Shown one piece after another: positions 14,501 to 26,030 of a DNA stretch of 64,000 nucleotides. A program made the position numbers and the translations under genes. The notes beneath the pieces were generated by a model. The model was not told where the DNA came from, ran no database searches, and saw only the letters and a list, made by a program, of their open reading frames with translations. Source of the stretch: Cheilinus undulatus (taxonomy: Eukaryota > Chordata > Actinopteri > Labriformes > Labridae); assembly GCF_018320785.1 (NCBI RefSeq), contig NC_054885.1, positions 3,360,921-3,424,920 of the forward strand. The letters run 5' to 3'. Each line of letters starts with the position of its first letter. Positions within the stretch are counted from its first letter, which is position 1.

Positions 14501-17500
14501 AGCTCTGATAACAGTAAGAACGAGGTGCAGGGCGTCGTTCTGGATCAGGCTGGGGAGGTGGTCCATCGTTTTGGAGGTCTGTGGCATGAAGGAATCTTCT
14601 GTGACACCCTGCCGACACCAAAGTGCATCTGGAAGCCCAGTGAGTAGCATCGATTAGCTTTCTGACACCAGTAAAGTTCAGTTCTTCATTTTTCAGCCAA
14701 GTTCTAAAACAAATGATGTCACTTCCTGTTTAGACGTGCAGCCTGACGACCACTTCCAGTTCTATGGCTTCTCGCAGTACACCAGAGAGTCAAACGAGCT
14801 GACGCCACAGCTGGAGGCTGTCCTCCCACCCACAGACACCCGGTTCAGACCGGACCAGAGGTACAGTCATGTGAAAACACGGCTCTTTTACTTTATTTCT
14901 TTTTGAGTTTGAGTTGTTTTAACATCTCTGGTTTGAATTTCCCATCAGGCTCCTGGAGGAGGGTAAAGTAACGGAGGCCGATAAGAAGAAGGACGAGGTG
15001 GAGCAGAAGCAGCGAGAGAGGAGGAAGGAGATGGAGAAGAGAGGAGAGGAGCACATCCCCAGGTTCTTCAAGTAAGGAAAACTGTTAATATTTCACATTT
15101 ATGCTGTAAAGATGATCCTTCAGCCTCATGACCTGCCATAGAACAAGTCTGCCAGAGCATATCTTTACATTTTTACATGCTGTAGTGACATTTTTGGAGT
15201 ATTTGAATTGGCTTTACATCAATACAACCCTTAGAGCCCAAATTTTAATGATATATATGTGTATAAGTCCATAGTAACAAATTAAATTGCTTAAAAGTGC
15301 AAAAAAAAAACCTAAAAAAAAAACAGATAAATGAAAGCTTTTTTAAATTTTTTTACACATTTTCCTAAATACAGAGATATCATTGCTGTATCCTTTGAAA
15401 TTGTGATTTTATAAACGGTGCACAAGATCATTTCAAACCACTAAAACATTTTTGAGTATGTTCATAACTTCATTTTTTTAAGATCCTCTCATCTTTATAA
15501 ACTGGCAAAAACGGAAATAACGGACAGATTTGATTTGACTTCATGTTGAGGGTAGGGCTGGGCAATTATTTGCAATGTAGACTAAATCGTATTATGGCCT
15601 GCTGCAATTTTCAGACGCAGAAGTTGCAATATTTCTGTAACATGAAATGTGTCAAAATACCAGTTTAACAAATCAATTTTTTCAGCAGCAGAGATTTTTT
15701 ATGCACATTATACAAACATTCAAATGTCATTTTTTTTATAATGGTTTACAAAAATCCTCCTTTTTGTGTTTTATGTTTGTTTTTCTTAATCAACATGAGT
15801 GACATAAAAATGATAATGTCCTTTAACAAAGCAAATGACATCACATTTGCAATACAAGCAAAAATAGTTAGCTCATTCTGTCTAAAACTGATGAAGCCTA
15901 GCGTTACTTCATGAAAGTCATACCCCAGCTGGGAGCCAGCCTCACCTCCTCCACCCCAGCCGCCTCCTTTATAGCTTAAAGCTTGTTGAACCCCCACATT
16001 CAGATTCATGCTACTGTGGATTAATTGCCTCTGAATGATTTCATTGTTTTCCATACACATGGTCTTATTTATGGAATTATTTATTGCTTGAATTTGTTGA
16101 AAAATACCTAAGATTAACCCAAGAATAATCGCATATTAAATCACAATTGCAATATTTGGGGAAAAAAAATCGCAATTAGATTATTTTTGCAAATGAAGCA
16201 GCAACCTCCAGTCCTGAGAAATGAAGCCAGAAAATGCAATACCACGAGTGTCCACTTGAGGCTGGTTGCAGAAACACTGAAAGTCCTGTACACAACACAT
16301 GTTAATAAGCCATTTTAACACTAGGAATAAATTGGTTTACAGCCTGGTTCAAAAAACAAAATAGTCACATTTTTATCTTACAGTCTGCATAAAACATTCG
16401 CATTACTATAACCAAAGTATCTGGTTAGACATTGAAGATTTTATGCGGTCTAAAATATATTGAAAAGGTGTTGAGGTATTGAATTTGATGTCAGATTTCC
16501 TATAAATACTCGGCCTTAATTTCATCATAGTGAATGCATTGATGCTGAGAGCTTTACTAAACACAGCGCAGGGGTTTTTAAACATTTGTGTCCAAGGCAT
16601 ACTGAAGATCACGCCATAATGTTGAGGAAGAGAAGTCTGATTACTTTATAGTGTTGATGGAAGAGTTGACTCAGTCAAAGGTTGACGTCCAGGCATCAGG
16701 ACAAAGTTTGATTGAAAAGCACTGTAATCGGTGACTTTTCTCCGTATGTAACAGAAAAACATCAGGCATGCAAGAGACACCTGGTACAAGAGCAAGTTAT
16801 CGTCTTGTTTATAGAAGTTCAAATTAAAAAAATGATCTTCTCACAGGAAGCTGAAGGCTTGGCAGCTTGTTTTTCATGTTATTAGAGGCTGCTCTTGGTT
16901 TATATCAACTAAAGTGCATAAATCAGTGTTACTCAACTCTACTCAAGCAAAAAACCCAACTGTTGAAAAATACCTCAGTCACAATCTAAGTGGTGAAAAG
17001 TGGCAAAATAGGCATAAAATGGCAGAAACTGGGTAAAGAGCGGCAAAAATAGAGAGAAGTGGCAAAAAAGGCAGAAAGTGGCGAAAATGGTTGAAAAGCA
17101 GCAAAAATTAAGCTAGAATTAGTGAAAAGTGATGACAACAGGCAAAGGAAGCAAAAAGGGGTGAAGAAGAGAAAAAAGCAGCATTAAAAACAAAAGGCAG
17201 CTTAAATGGGCAAGAAATGGCAAGAAAGGGGAAAAACTGCAAAAAGCAGGATAAAAGTGGCAAAACGGGCAGAAAGTGGCAAATAGAAGGGGCCAAATGT
17301 GTTAACAGCAGTAAAAATGTATCAAAAGTAGGAAAAAATGGGAACAAGGGGCATGAATTTGCAAGGGCAATAGAAATATACAGTGCAAATAAAGGTTGAC
17401 AATAAAAGTTGACTGTACGGATAATTTCTCAGGTCAAAGTTTACTTTTTTAAAAGTGTTTTGGGGGTAAATATTTCAATTTAAGACATAAAAGAGCCACA

Positions 17501-17806
17501 AATCCTCACAAAAGAGCCACACGTTGAGTATCCCCGGCATCAACGCTCACGTCTCAAACTAATCTTTGCTTTTAGTCTGAAAATATTTGAACTTTAGCTC
17601 CTAAACCAAACGATCTTCTGTAACGTCGGCATCTTGTTTTAAGGAACGATCATCGTTCAGTCTGATCACTAACCAGCTCTTTATTTTATTTCAGTAAATC
17701 TGTGGATGAAGCCGGCAGAGAAGTCTGGCTCTATAACGGAACCTACTGGAACATTCGCAAAGATCCGGGCTTCGCTAACACAGAAAACCTGGACCTGTGG
17801 TGCTGA
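101..17806 (+). CDS. osbpl7: Oxysterol-binding protein-like 7 (ORP7), 3' part of gene, 23 coding exons
   Basis: Lipid-transfer protein of the ORP family; relatives move or sense sterols and phosphoinositides at ER contact sites. Exons read by splice sites and frame: 101-244, 1188-1241, 1346-1459, 2394-2561, 2997-3186, 3624-3742, 4332-4418, 4518-4674, 5159-5292, 8927-9019, 10900-11080, 11163-11237, 12291-12505, 12983-13114, 13295-13358, 13453-13531, 14247-14391, 14489-14639, 14734-14860, 14949-15071 and 17695-17806 (stop TGA 17804-17806); phases join without a break, about 887 codons. Visible order: PH domain, low-complexity linker, FFAT motif, ORD with the family signature. MSINKK..RIDLD followed by KSQDLF in the PH region resembles ORP7 more than ORP3 or ORP6, and tbkbp1 next door supports this. 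The true start lies left of the window. The donor at 2562 (GTTGGT) is weak but is the only one that keeps frame. ORP3/6 remain less likely alternatives. Confidence -1.
2035..2224 (+). mobile_element. tRNA-derived SINE in osbpl7 intron
   Basis: The head is tRNA-like, with an A box near TGGCCTAGTGGTCAAAGGCGC and a B box GGGTTCAAATCC at about 2092. A conserved body (ctccccactag...ctatccactgtcc) and a short A-rich tail ending in about nine A follow. These are RNA polymerase III internal promoter elements of a SINE, not a functional tRNA gene, because no acceptor stem or anticodon arm closes properly. A relative lies at 7820-7955 on the other strand. Confidence -1.
2997..3186 (+). repeat. osbpl7: Coding minisatellite in osbpl7 linker exon
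   Basis: Inside this exon, 3057-3092 and 3093-3128 are two 36-nt in-frame copies encoding ([12 protein letters not shown])-like units. Each unit is itself two related halves (ASIPTM / ASNPxM). The 36-nt period keeps frame, so copy number can vary without breaking the protein. It lies in the disordered linker after the PH domain. Confidence -1.
5293..8926 (+). other. Large osbpl7 intron with repeats
   Basis: A 3.6-kb intron with no coding exon that I can support. It contains a short (GA)n run near 5510-5525 and a purine-rich stretch near 6540-6600. At about 6610-7110 is a degenerate element rich in ATCGG/GCCGATAT-type words and ending in gtgcatccct, as in a common teleost DNA repeat. The LINE/SINE chimera lies at 7390-7955. 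Confidence -1.
7390..7955 (-). mobile_element. SINE head joined to LINE 3' end (both minus strand)
   Basis: Read on the minus strand, 7955-7820 is a truncated copy of the same SINE as at 2035 (ggttggaatcc B box, then the shared body ending ctatccactgtcc). It runs directly into 7800-7608, which encodes a LINE reverse-transcriptase C-terminus ([20 protein letters not shown], then [11 protein letters not shown]). That is followed by an untranslated LINE tail ending near 7390 (acaaagtgctttac at about 7442-7455 on +). It is not a host gene. Confidence -1.
9020..10899 (+). other. osbpl7 intron without recognised gene
   Basis: No exon or RNA gene seen. Around 10500-10690 is a decayed repeat with the same ATATC/GCCAATATT vocabulary as 6610-7110. 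The rest is unclassified AT-rich intron. Confidence -1.
10960..10980 (+). other. osbpl7: FFAT motif (VAP-binding) in osbpl7
   Basis: Exon 10900-11080 encodes [20 protein letters not shown] fits the FFAT consensus E-F/Y-F-D-A-x-E. The motif binds the MSP domain of VAP proteins and tethers ORPs to the ER. Its place between the PH domain and the ORD is the expected one for ORP3/6/7. Confidence -1.
11329..12040 (+). mobile_element. Non-autonomous hAT-like element with perfect 8-bp TSD
   Basis: The terminal inverted repeats are CAGTGGTTCCCAACC at the left and GGTTGGGAACCACAG at the right, with one mismatch between arms. It is flanked by identical 8-bp target-site duplications CACTAAAT at 11321-11328 and 12041-12048. 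An 8-bp TSD and CAGTGGTT-type ends are the mark of hAT (Charlie-like) elements. There is no transposase. The interior is AT-rich with a T run followed by a G run at about 11519-11547. It lies in an osbpl7 intron. Confidence -1.
13650..14185 (-). mobile_element. Element family B with TTTTGCCACTT core, reverse orientation
   Basis: The right end (gctctttggttcagtaacgctg) is the complement of the CAGTGTTACTCAACC-type start seen at 16924, 51226 and 56620. The interior is a degenerate array of TTTTGCCACTTTTcaCCCA units of about 20 bp. The left boundary is indistinct. It lies in the intron between exons 13453-13531 and 14247-14391. Long F/P/H-rich frames across it are a by-product of the repeat. Confidence -1.
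15553..16195 (+). mobile_element. Degenerate non-autonomous DNA element (GGGCTGGGCAAT / TCGCAATT type)
   Basis: Starts with gggctgggcaattatttgcaat and ends with atcgcaattagattatttttgc. Internal halves are related (gcaattgcaatattt, aatcgcat). I recall this as a very common hAT-like fish repeat. It lies in the last intron of osbpl7 and has no intact coding frame. The next ~150 bp (16250-16400) resemble another dispersed repeat (cttgaggctggttgcag, tttacagcctggttcaaaaa). Confidence -1.
16924..17537 (+). mobile_element. Element family B with GTGGCAAAAATGG core
   Basis: Starts CAGTGTTACTCAAC and ends near gagccacacgttgagtat, an imperfect terminal inverted repeat. Positions 16985-17400 are about twenty degenerate copies of a roughly 20-bp unit (gtggcaaaaatgggtt...). 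It lies about 160 bp upstream of the last osbpl7 exon. Confidence -1.
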
Positions 17807-18590
17807 GGCTGAAGACACTTTAAATAGAAACTAATCATATGTATAATATGAAGACAACCCCTCTGTATGATCAACTATACTCTGTTTTTACTGTAATCAG
17901 TGCAAAGATTCAGCTGTCAGTAGAGGAAAAGGCTCACAGAAGCATAAATGAACCTCTGATTAGAGATGTAGAGGTGAGATGCCGCTAAAGAACAAATGAA
18001 GACTGATTCAGATGAAGCCGGATGTCTTTCCAGCCTTTCATCGACCTCGAACCACAGTTTTAACCTAAAATCATTAAAGAAATCTTCATTTTTTATCACA
18101 GCCATGGAGGAAATGAGAGGGTAGAATCACGCCCTGGTTACGTTAGACTCCCCTCATGAGGGACAAATGTAAGATTGTGTTTTAACTTTATGTTAAATAT
18201 TTTATTCAGGCTCTTTTTTTTTCCTGCTGAGGGATTAGAACAGATGAAAGCTTTTATTCTGGGTTATTTCTGTTGTTTTAGGGTGAACTGGTGCGTCTTT
18301 CTCAGAGGGTCTTTATGTATAAACGTATTTGTAAAGTCACTTTGTATTTTATGTGGCACTGCGTCGGTTTGTTGTAATAATCCTGTCAGACGTTTTAAAA
18401 TCACGAGTTTATAAAGATTAGGAAGAATTTAAAGACTGACGGACTTCAAATGATCTCTTCTGCTCTCAGTTGATGCGATGACGTATTTTTATCGATGTTT
18501 CAACACATGGTTTTATTAAGGAAAAGAGACGACTGTTAAAATGTTTTTTCTTCATGTTTTTGTTTCAAATAAAAGATTCGACCATCCATG
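17807..18590 (+). terminator. osbpl7: osbpl7 3' UTR with poly(A) signal
   Basis: Non-coding sequence after the osbpl7 stop holds one clear AATAAA at 18568-18573, in the context tttcaAATAAAagattc. Cleavage is expected about 15-25 nt downstream, giving a 3' UTR near 780 nt. The hAT-like element at 18770 starts just beyond it. Confidence -1.
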
Positions 18591-18769
18591 TCGTGTTTTT
18601 CCTTTTTAAACCCTTAATTTCCTGTTAGCTCAGGTTTTAGTCGGGACTTACTCCAGGAATATTTTACTACAAAGGGCTTGGTTAGGCTAAAGTTTAATGT
18701 GGATTAAAAAAGAAAAACTTTAAATGAAGAAAAGGAATTGCAGAGGTTGTTTTTGAATATCACATAGAA

Positions 18770-19556
18770 CAGTTGTTCTCAACGTTGGGGTCGAGACCCC
18801 ACTGGGGGTCGTGAGACACTGAGAGGGGGTCTCCAGATGCCTTAAAAAACTAGGAATATTTTTTTAATCCACACTGTTGCCACTTAACAACAATTTAGTC
18901 AGATATTTACCCGTTGTCATCACTTTTTCCCCCACCCATTTTGCCAACTTTAACACATTTTTGCCACTTAAAACCCATTTTTATGTCAGTTTTAAACCCT
19001 TTCACCACTTTCCTGCCTGTTTTTGCCACTTTTAAACCAAATCCTGCCACTCTCTGCCTATTGTTGACTCTGTTGACACATTATTGCCACTATGAACCCC
19101 TCTTTATCACTTCTTACGCCACATTTCATAATTCAATATGCCCATTATTGCCAGTTTCTGACTATTTTTGCCTAAGCTAACACTTTTTTGCCAGTTTATA
19201 TCAATTTTTCATCCCATTTCACCAAATTTCCACCTATTTTTGCTACTTAAATGCCTTTCTTAATCCCCTTTTACCTCTTAATATGCCCGTTTTGCCATTT
19301 TTGGTTATTTTTTGCCACTTTTGTCTTATTTTTGGCATTTCTAACCCATTTCTGCTACTATTAAACTCCAACTTCACCACCTTTCCCTCCATTTTTTTGC
19401 CATTATAAACCCATTTTAGCTATTTTTAATGTATTTTAATTCTGTTCTAAATAAAAGGATTAACCTTTTTTAAGAGTTGCTGCACAAATGAACTAAAAAG
19501 ATTTGTTTCTCTTATAAGAGTGGTTATGAGTGGGCTTAAAAGGTTGAGAATCACTG
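18770..19556 (+). mobile_element. Complete non-autonomous hAT-like element with TTTTGCCACTT core
   Basis: Ends are CAGTTGTTCTCAAC and GTTGAGAATCACTG. Perfect 8-bp target-site duplications ACATAGAA occur at 18762-18769 and 19557-19564. After a GC-rich head (ggggtcgagaccccactgg, gagggggtctccagatg) the interior is an array of degenerate TTTTGCCACTTTTAACCCA units. It has no transposase frame. The same head is found at 35790-35840. Confidence -1.
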
Positions 19557-20114
19557 ACATAGAAGACGGCTAGCTTTAATGGAGCATCCTCTAACACTGA
19601 AGGCTGCATGAGTTTGATTTAAACTGTTTTCATATGAAAGGAGAAATAGGCTCTTAATATAATCGAATAAAAACTGCAATTTGATTAATTTATCCAGTTA
19701 AAAACTGTTTTCTACTGCTGTAATGTCATTAGTGTATAAAAGACAGTAACATGGTATGACCATGAATAAAGAGCACTCTAAAATCTAAAGAATCCACCGA
19801 TTTTCAAGAAAAAAAAAAGCATTTTTGAGTTTATGAAGTCCTAAATTTACAACAAATCCAAACAGCATTTTTAAAAGTGGTGGAAGAACAAAAAATGTAA
19901 TAGACATTTGGAGTTTGAATGAAGAAAATTAAGGTGCATCTCAAAAACTGAATGTCATAAATCATATGTCAAACTTCATTATTTTCCATGTAGTTATCTT
20001 TAAAAAGTTAAATTTCCATTAATTCTAAATTCAAAACAGCAAATTTATGAGAATTTTTTGGAAATTGTGGAATTATAAATGAATGAGAAAATATTACAAT
20101 TTTGTTATTTAAAA

Positions 20115-20640
20115 TTCTGTAAATTAATGAAGGAAAAAAAGTTGAATTTAAAATATAAATTTCAGAGGGGAAAATACAATTTTGGAATTAATAAGTTGTA
20201 AATTTTATAGAAAAATAAATTGTGGAGTTTTACAAAAAGTATGTTTTTGAGAAATAAATTAAATTGTGGAATTTAAAATGTTCTGAATTTTTGTGAAACA
20301 AAGAAGGAACATTTGAGATGTAAAAGTACAACATTTATTTCTAAAAAATCAAATTTGGTTCAAATTTCAGATTTAAAAAAAAATGTGCATTTATTTAAAA
20401 ATGGAAATGTGGAACTTAAAATGTAAATTTATGCAGGGAACAAATATACAGTTTAGAGGAAGAATACTTCACAGAGGTTGAATTTGAAATTTCAGTTTCT
20501 CAGAAAAAAATGGAAACTTTTAGAAAAAAAAATGGTTGGAGTTACAAAAAAAGTCAAATTTATGAAGGGAAAAATGAAATTGGGAAGTTTAAAATGTTTT
20601 TTGAGAAATAAATGGCAATTGTAGAATTAAAAAAATGTCT
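20115..20640 (+). repeat. AT-rich block, copy 1 of a dispersed duplication
   Basis: The ordered words gaaggaaaaaa..gttgaattt, gggaaaatacaattttgg, ttgtggagtttnacaaaaag and tttttgagaaataaatggcaat recur in the same order at 22317-22600 and 22720-23210. This points to duplication of a unit of about 400 bp or more, not just shared base composition. Confidence -1.
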
Positions 20641-22316
20641 CTAGAATGAAAGTTTCACTTCATGAAACCAGAAAAATCTGTATATTTTGATTATATTCTA
20701 TGTTTTCTGACATGCAGCTGTATGCTGGGAGAAGGAGGTGAAAACTGACGATCATGCTGAAGGACTCAGTAGCAGACCTCTGTAAACAGACGAGTAGAGG
20801 ATTGTAGATTTAATGTCAGTCTTTATTCATCTTTCTTACTGAACATCATTTACAGATCCAGTCCCCGTCCCTGTGGTTTATAAAAGCTCCCAGCCTGCTC
20901 TCTGTCTGATGTAAACAGTGAAGTTACAGTGAGGTATTCATGAAAACAGGAGGTGGAACGGAGAACAGCGCCTCCTGCTGGCTGCATTCAAATCCTCTGC
21001 TAAAAGAAAACAATTGCATAAAAACATTTTTTAGAGTAAATATCAGTGAAGTTAAGAAACACACAGTGAGACAGAATAATGCTATATAAGTCAGTCTCTA
21101 ACAGTAAAATGATCATGTAGAATAACTGAAATAAAATAAAGATATTCCTGTTTTAAATCAGCGAAACGTCCCGAACATCAAGCAGACAATCTGACAGTTT
21201 CCTCCTGGAACACCTGAACTATGAAAACAAATCCAGCAGTCTGGTGTCGCCTTAGAGAGCAAGTTTGACTGTTTATGTGGCAGCAGAACCTTATTTTTTA
21301 TAGTTCATGCAAAATATTTTTATGGAATAAGAGACAGAGGTTGTGTGGTTTTACAGGCGTCTATTTCAGGTGTTTTATTACAATTCTTCTGTTTTCAGTA
21401 GGTTTTTTTCTGCACAGTTTATCCACACACTACGGCTGTATGCAGACCTGCCTCTGAGACATTTTCTCTGTAGTTCTAATACCAGTCTATGAAACTAATT
21501 CTGATATTTTTTATTGGTTCAGGCTCTCAGTCCTGGTCAAACACTCCGTCTAAACTGTAGCTGCGTTTAAGGCTATGGCTATGTTTCTACATGTAAACAA
21601 CAGTAGGCTGATAGCACTGATAGCCCCTCAGAAACAGCAAGTTTAGAAATATTTCATCTAGAAAATGAGTAAAGATGTGCTGAGCTCTGTCAGGATATTC
21701 TCATATGAGTGAGTGAAGACGTTCAGCACAGGAATGTGGAGGTTAACCTGTGAAATAAGGACTGAAGACCGGGCAGCATTAGCAACCATTTAAACCAACT
21801 TATTTACTGACTGTCACTGTGATCCAGAGTAAACCAAAACTCGGGATCACAGGTGCAAAAAAAAATAATAAAAAATAATTCTAGGGTGAAAAGTCTTAAA
21901 TTTAAAATAAAACAAATAAATTGTGTTAAGTAAAAAAAAAAAAAGCAAATTTATGAGAAATTTATGGAAACTGTAGAATTTAGAATTTGATCAATTCATG
22001 AAGAAACAATTAAAATTTTGTCCTTTAAAATGCTGTAAATTAGTGAAGGAAAATAATTTAAATATTGAAGTACATTTTTGAGGAATAAATGTTATTGTGG
22101 AATTGAAAATATTCTAAATTTTTGAGAAACAAAGAGGAGATCCAAAAGTCAAAAATTTAATTCAAAAAATTAAATTGTAGAATAAAAAGTCTGAAATGTA
22201 TATAAAAAAAAAAAATTAATTGTGGAGTCTAAAAATAGTAAATTTATGAGAAATTTTTGGAAAATGTGAAACTATAAATTCATGAGAAAAAAATTACAAT
22301 GTTGTCATTTAAAATG

Positions 22317-23210
22317 CTGTAAATTTATGAAGGAAAAAAATTAAAATACTGAATTTGAATTATGATTTTACAAGGGAAAATACGATTTTGGAATTAATGA
22401 GTTGTAAATTTATAAGAAAAAAATAAAAATTGTGGAGTTTAACAAAAAGTATGTTTTTGAGAGATAAATGGATTTGTGGAATTTAAAATGTTCTAAATTC
22501 AAAGAGGACATTTTTGAGATCTAAAAGTCCAACATCGATTTAAAAAAATTCAATTGTAGAGTAAAAAGTCTTAAATGTATAAGATAAAATATATTGTGGA
22601 ATTTAAAAATAGCAAATTTATGAGAAATATATGGAATTTGTGGAAATATAAATTAATGAGAAAAAAAATTAACAATTCATAATTTGTTCATTTAAAATTC
22701 ATTAAAATGGTATAGATTTATGAAGGAAAAAATAAAAAGTTGAATCTAAAATATACATTTCAGAAGGGAAAATACAATTTTGGAATTAATGAGTTGTAAA
22801 TTAATAAGAAAAAAATTGAATTGTGGAGTTTACTAGAAGTACGCTTTTGAGAGTTTAAAATATTTTTAATTTTTGTGAAACAAAGGACATTTTTGAGATG
22901 TGAAAGTCCTTTTTTTTAATTTCATTGAGTTCAAATTTCAGATAAAAAATGTACATTTACTTAAAAAAAATGGAAATGTGGAACTTAAAATTTAAATTTT
23001 TGCGGGGGGAAAAAATCTACATTTTAGGAAAAATATTTTATAGTGGTTAAATTTTGGAATGTCAGTTTCACAGAAAAAAATGGAAATTTTTGAAAAAAAA
23101 TGTTGGAGTTAAAAAAAAGGTCAAATTTATGATGGGCTAAAAGAAATTGTAAAGTTTACAATGTTTTTTGAGAAATAAATGGCAATTGTAGAATTCAAAG
23201 TGTCATAAAT
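22317..23210 (+). repeat. AT-rich block, copies 2 and 3 of the duplication
   Basis: Two tandem copies start near 22317 and 22720, about 400 bp apart. Both carry gggaaaatacnattttggaa, ttaatgagttgtaaat and the aagtncncttttgagag words. The end (about 23065-23205) matches the end of copy 1 at 20505-20635 closely. Confidence -1.
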
Positions 23211-24056
23211 TTAAGGGGATAAGGAAAGTTTGGAGTGGAAACTTATAGTGCTGAAGTTCAACCAGCTCTAGAGAGTTTTCCTAACTCTAGTTGACTGTAG
23301 TGACCTTTATGATTTACATTTAGCCTCATTATGAATCATTAATCTAGGAAACAAAAGCAGCTGGACTGAATGATTCTGCTGAAAGCAGCACAGAGAGTGG
23401 ATCATACCACACAGCGAGTCTCAGAGGCGAGGAAGCAGTTTTGAATACAGACAGTATTTGTGTTGGCAGTTTGACGACATCCTCTCTCTGATTCTTTGTT
23501 TTTTCAGCCCTTTGGACTTTCTAAGAAAACAGTTCAATGACAGTGTCACAATAGTCACGAGTAAAGCTGCAAAAAGAAAATAAAAGAATAAAATGAATAG
23601 ATAAAAACACTTTTTAAGGACCAGTTTGAACTCATAGGGCTGAAAACTGAGCTAAGACAATGTTAGCTTTGATGCTAATGAACACAGAGGAACACATTAG
23701 CCAAATAAAAACAAAATCTTGACAGTCCTGTTTTGGGAAACTCATCGGTGAAGATCCTGAAGATTTTTTATGTTTTAGCCCTCACTCAGTTTATTTGTTC
23801 TTTATGTACAATATATTAGTTCAGTTTGTGAAATATTGTACACACATGATTCTATTTACATCGGTGCATCGGCACTTGAACACCATTTTCTTTCTTTTTA
23901 TGATTTTTTCTACTAGCTAACATCACCGACAGCTAGAAGTTAGCCTGTTTCCTACGCTGTTAAATGACCTCAAATTAAAATGGCAGACAGTAAAAGTCCT
24001 GATGAGTGGAAATATTTCAAGATAACAACATATTTGTTTACAGTTAGCTTCAGCAC

Positions 24057-24420
24057 AACCACAGCTAACATTAGCGATGACCACTTACTAGCTAGCAGCA
24101 TTACTGATACAGATTTACGCATTTTTCTTTTCTGTGTCTTTTTTTTTTTAATATAAAACTATTAGATAATTATTGGACTATAAATCAGTAAAATCCAGAG
24201 TGATACTGAAAAATATTTAGAGCCAAAAAAGGACTGATTTCTGATCAGCAGCTAACATCAGCGAAGCACCACTTACTAGCATTTTTACTGAAACAGATTT
24301 ACGCCTTTCTTTTGCTTTTGCTCAGTTTTATAAAACTATTAGAGGATAGCTGGACCATACATCAGTAAAATCCAGCGTGATTCTGATAAATATTTAGAGC
24401 CAAACTCAACGTTTGACTAA
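24057..24420 (+). repeat. Tandem duplication, unit about 185 bp
   Basis: The passage gctaacattagcgatgacca...ttatagagcca at 24066-24226 is repeated at 24251-24403 in the same order: accacttactag, cagatttacgc, ataaaactattaga, catcagtaaaatccag, aaatatttagagccaa. Two degenerate direct copies; no coding potential seen. Confidence -1.
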
Positions 24421-25269
24421 AGATCAGACACCCTACGTTAGCTAACGCAACCGGCTGCTAACGTTAGCTTTGTTAGCATTAGCTGAACATGAAATCAAAT
24501 AAAATGTCGACTTTGTTGACTTAGAGTAGGAATGGGAAATAATCTTAGTTATCAAAGTCTTTTATTCATAAAAACTGAAGATTTCATGCAACTATTCTCT
24601 CATTGAATTTTTTTTTCATTATTTTAAACAGTTTTGTTGGAACGTAGCACTACTACCAGATGGTAGCTATTAAAAGCTACATGCTAACTGATACTGAATA
24701 ACAAAGAAGAAGAATGCAGTAATGTTGGTGACACATCTGAGGACCTCAGAAACCAGATTTACCTTTTTAAATTAGAAAACTTTTTATATAAATGGTCAAT
24801 CAAAGATGTTTTATTTCATAATGTCAGCTGAAACTGTTCCAATGCTATGCTAAGTAATGCTAAATCTGTTAGCATCAAGCTAATATCCCTGTCCTTATAT
24901 TTAGATTTTCTTCAGAAAACTACCAATGTCTTCAGAGAATAATCTAACTTTAAATCAAATATGTTTGATTTAATGTAATTCAGCTCACCGTTAAGTCACT
25001 GAAAAGACTTTAAAACATTCATTAAACTTTTAATATTTTCAGGTGTTTTTCAAAGATATAAGAACCACCCAGAAAAAATACAGAGGATCTGTTAATTTTC
25101 AAGGAAAAAAATAAAATCTTTAAGAAAACAACAAAAACATATTTAGATTGAAAAGTCCTGTATTTACAAGGAACCAAACTCAGAGTTTGTGGAGTTTTAA
25201 AGTCAAGAATTTATTGAAACTGTGGATTTTAAAAAATCATAAATTTACAAGAAAAAAATGAAATTGTGG

Positions 25270-26030
25270 AATTTAAAATTTTATGTTATGACAAAAGATT
25301 GAAATTGTGGTTTTCAAAAAGTCATGCATTTCTGAAAAAATGAAATTGTTTATCTTAAATTTATGTGGAAAAAAATCAAAAACATTTCTGAAAAAAAAAA
25401 AGAATTACAAATGTCAAAAATTTATGTGAAAAAAAATTGTTTAAATTTTGTAAATTTCTGAGAAAATAAAAAAGAAAATGTGGAGTTAAATATATCATTA
25501 ATGGTTCAGAAAAAACATGAATACTTTTAAGAGTTTAAAAGTCATGAATTCCTGTGGGAAAAAAATGAAATTATGAATCTAAAATTCATGTGGAAAAAAT
25601 TAAAAATATTTCTGAAAAAAAAAAGAATTAAAAATGTCTTAAATTTATCTGAAAAAAAAAGAAATTTTGGAAATTCTTTAAAATTATGTAAATTTCTGAG
25701 AAAATAAAAAGAAATTGTGGAGTTAAATATATCAGTTATGTTTCAGAAAAAATATTAAATTTAGGAGTTTAAAAGTCATTAATTTCTGAGGAAAAAGGAA
25801 ATTATGAATCTAAAATTCATGTGGAATTCTTTTAAACATTTCTGATAAAATTAATGAATTGTAAATGTCATAAATTTATGAAAAAAAAACAAAATTTTGG
25901 AAATTGTTTAAAATTATGTAAATTTCTGCTTAATGAAAAAGAAATTATGGAGTTAAATTATTCTTAAATATAATGGCAATAACATTAAATTTAGGAGTTT
26001 AAAAGTCATTAATTTCTGGGGAAAAAATGA
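25270..26030 (+). repeat. Satellite-like tandem array, period about 230 bp
   Basis: The phrase gagtttaaaagtcat occurs at 25531, 25764 and 25994 (spacings 233 and 230), with a weaker copy near 25306. Between these, each unit repeats nattatgaatctaaaattca, catttctganaaaa and tgtggagttaaatat in order. It gives about 3.5 AT-rich units and is probably not transcribed as protein. Confidence -1.

Larger units (their letters stand above)
12291..17806 (+). other. osbpl7: OSBP-related lipid-transfer domain (ORD) exons
   Basis: Exons from 12291 to the stop encode a full ORD. The front section reads [14 protein letters not shown]. Next comes [13 protein letters not shown], whose K and N help bind phosphoinositide headgroups in the family. 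Then comes the ORP fingerprint [11 protein letters not shown], split between exon 12983-13114 (EQ) and exon 13295-13358 (VSHHPP). The C-terminal part carries FRPDQR, LLEEG and a [20 protein letters not shown] helix. No key residue is missing, so the domain looks functional. Confidence -1.
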
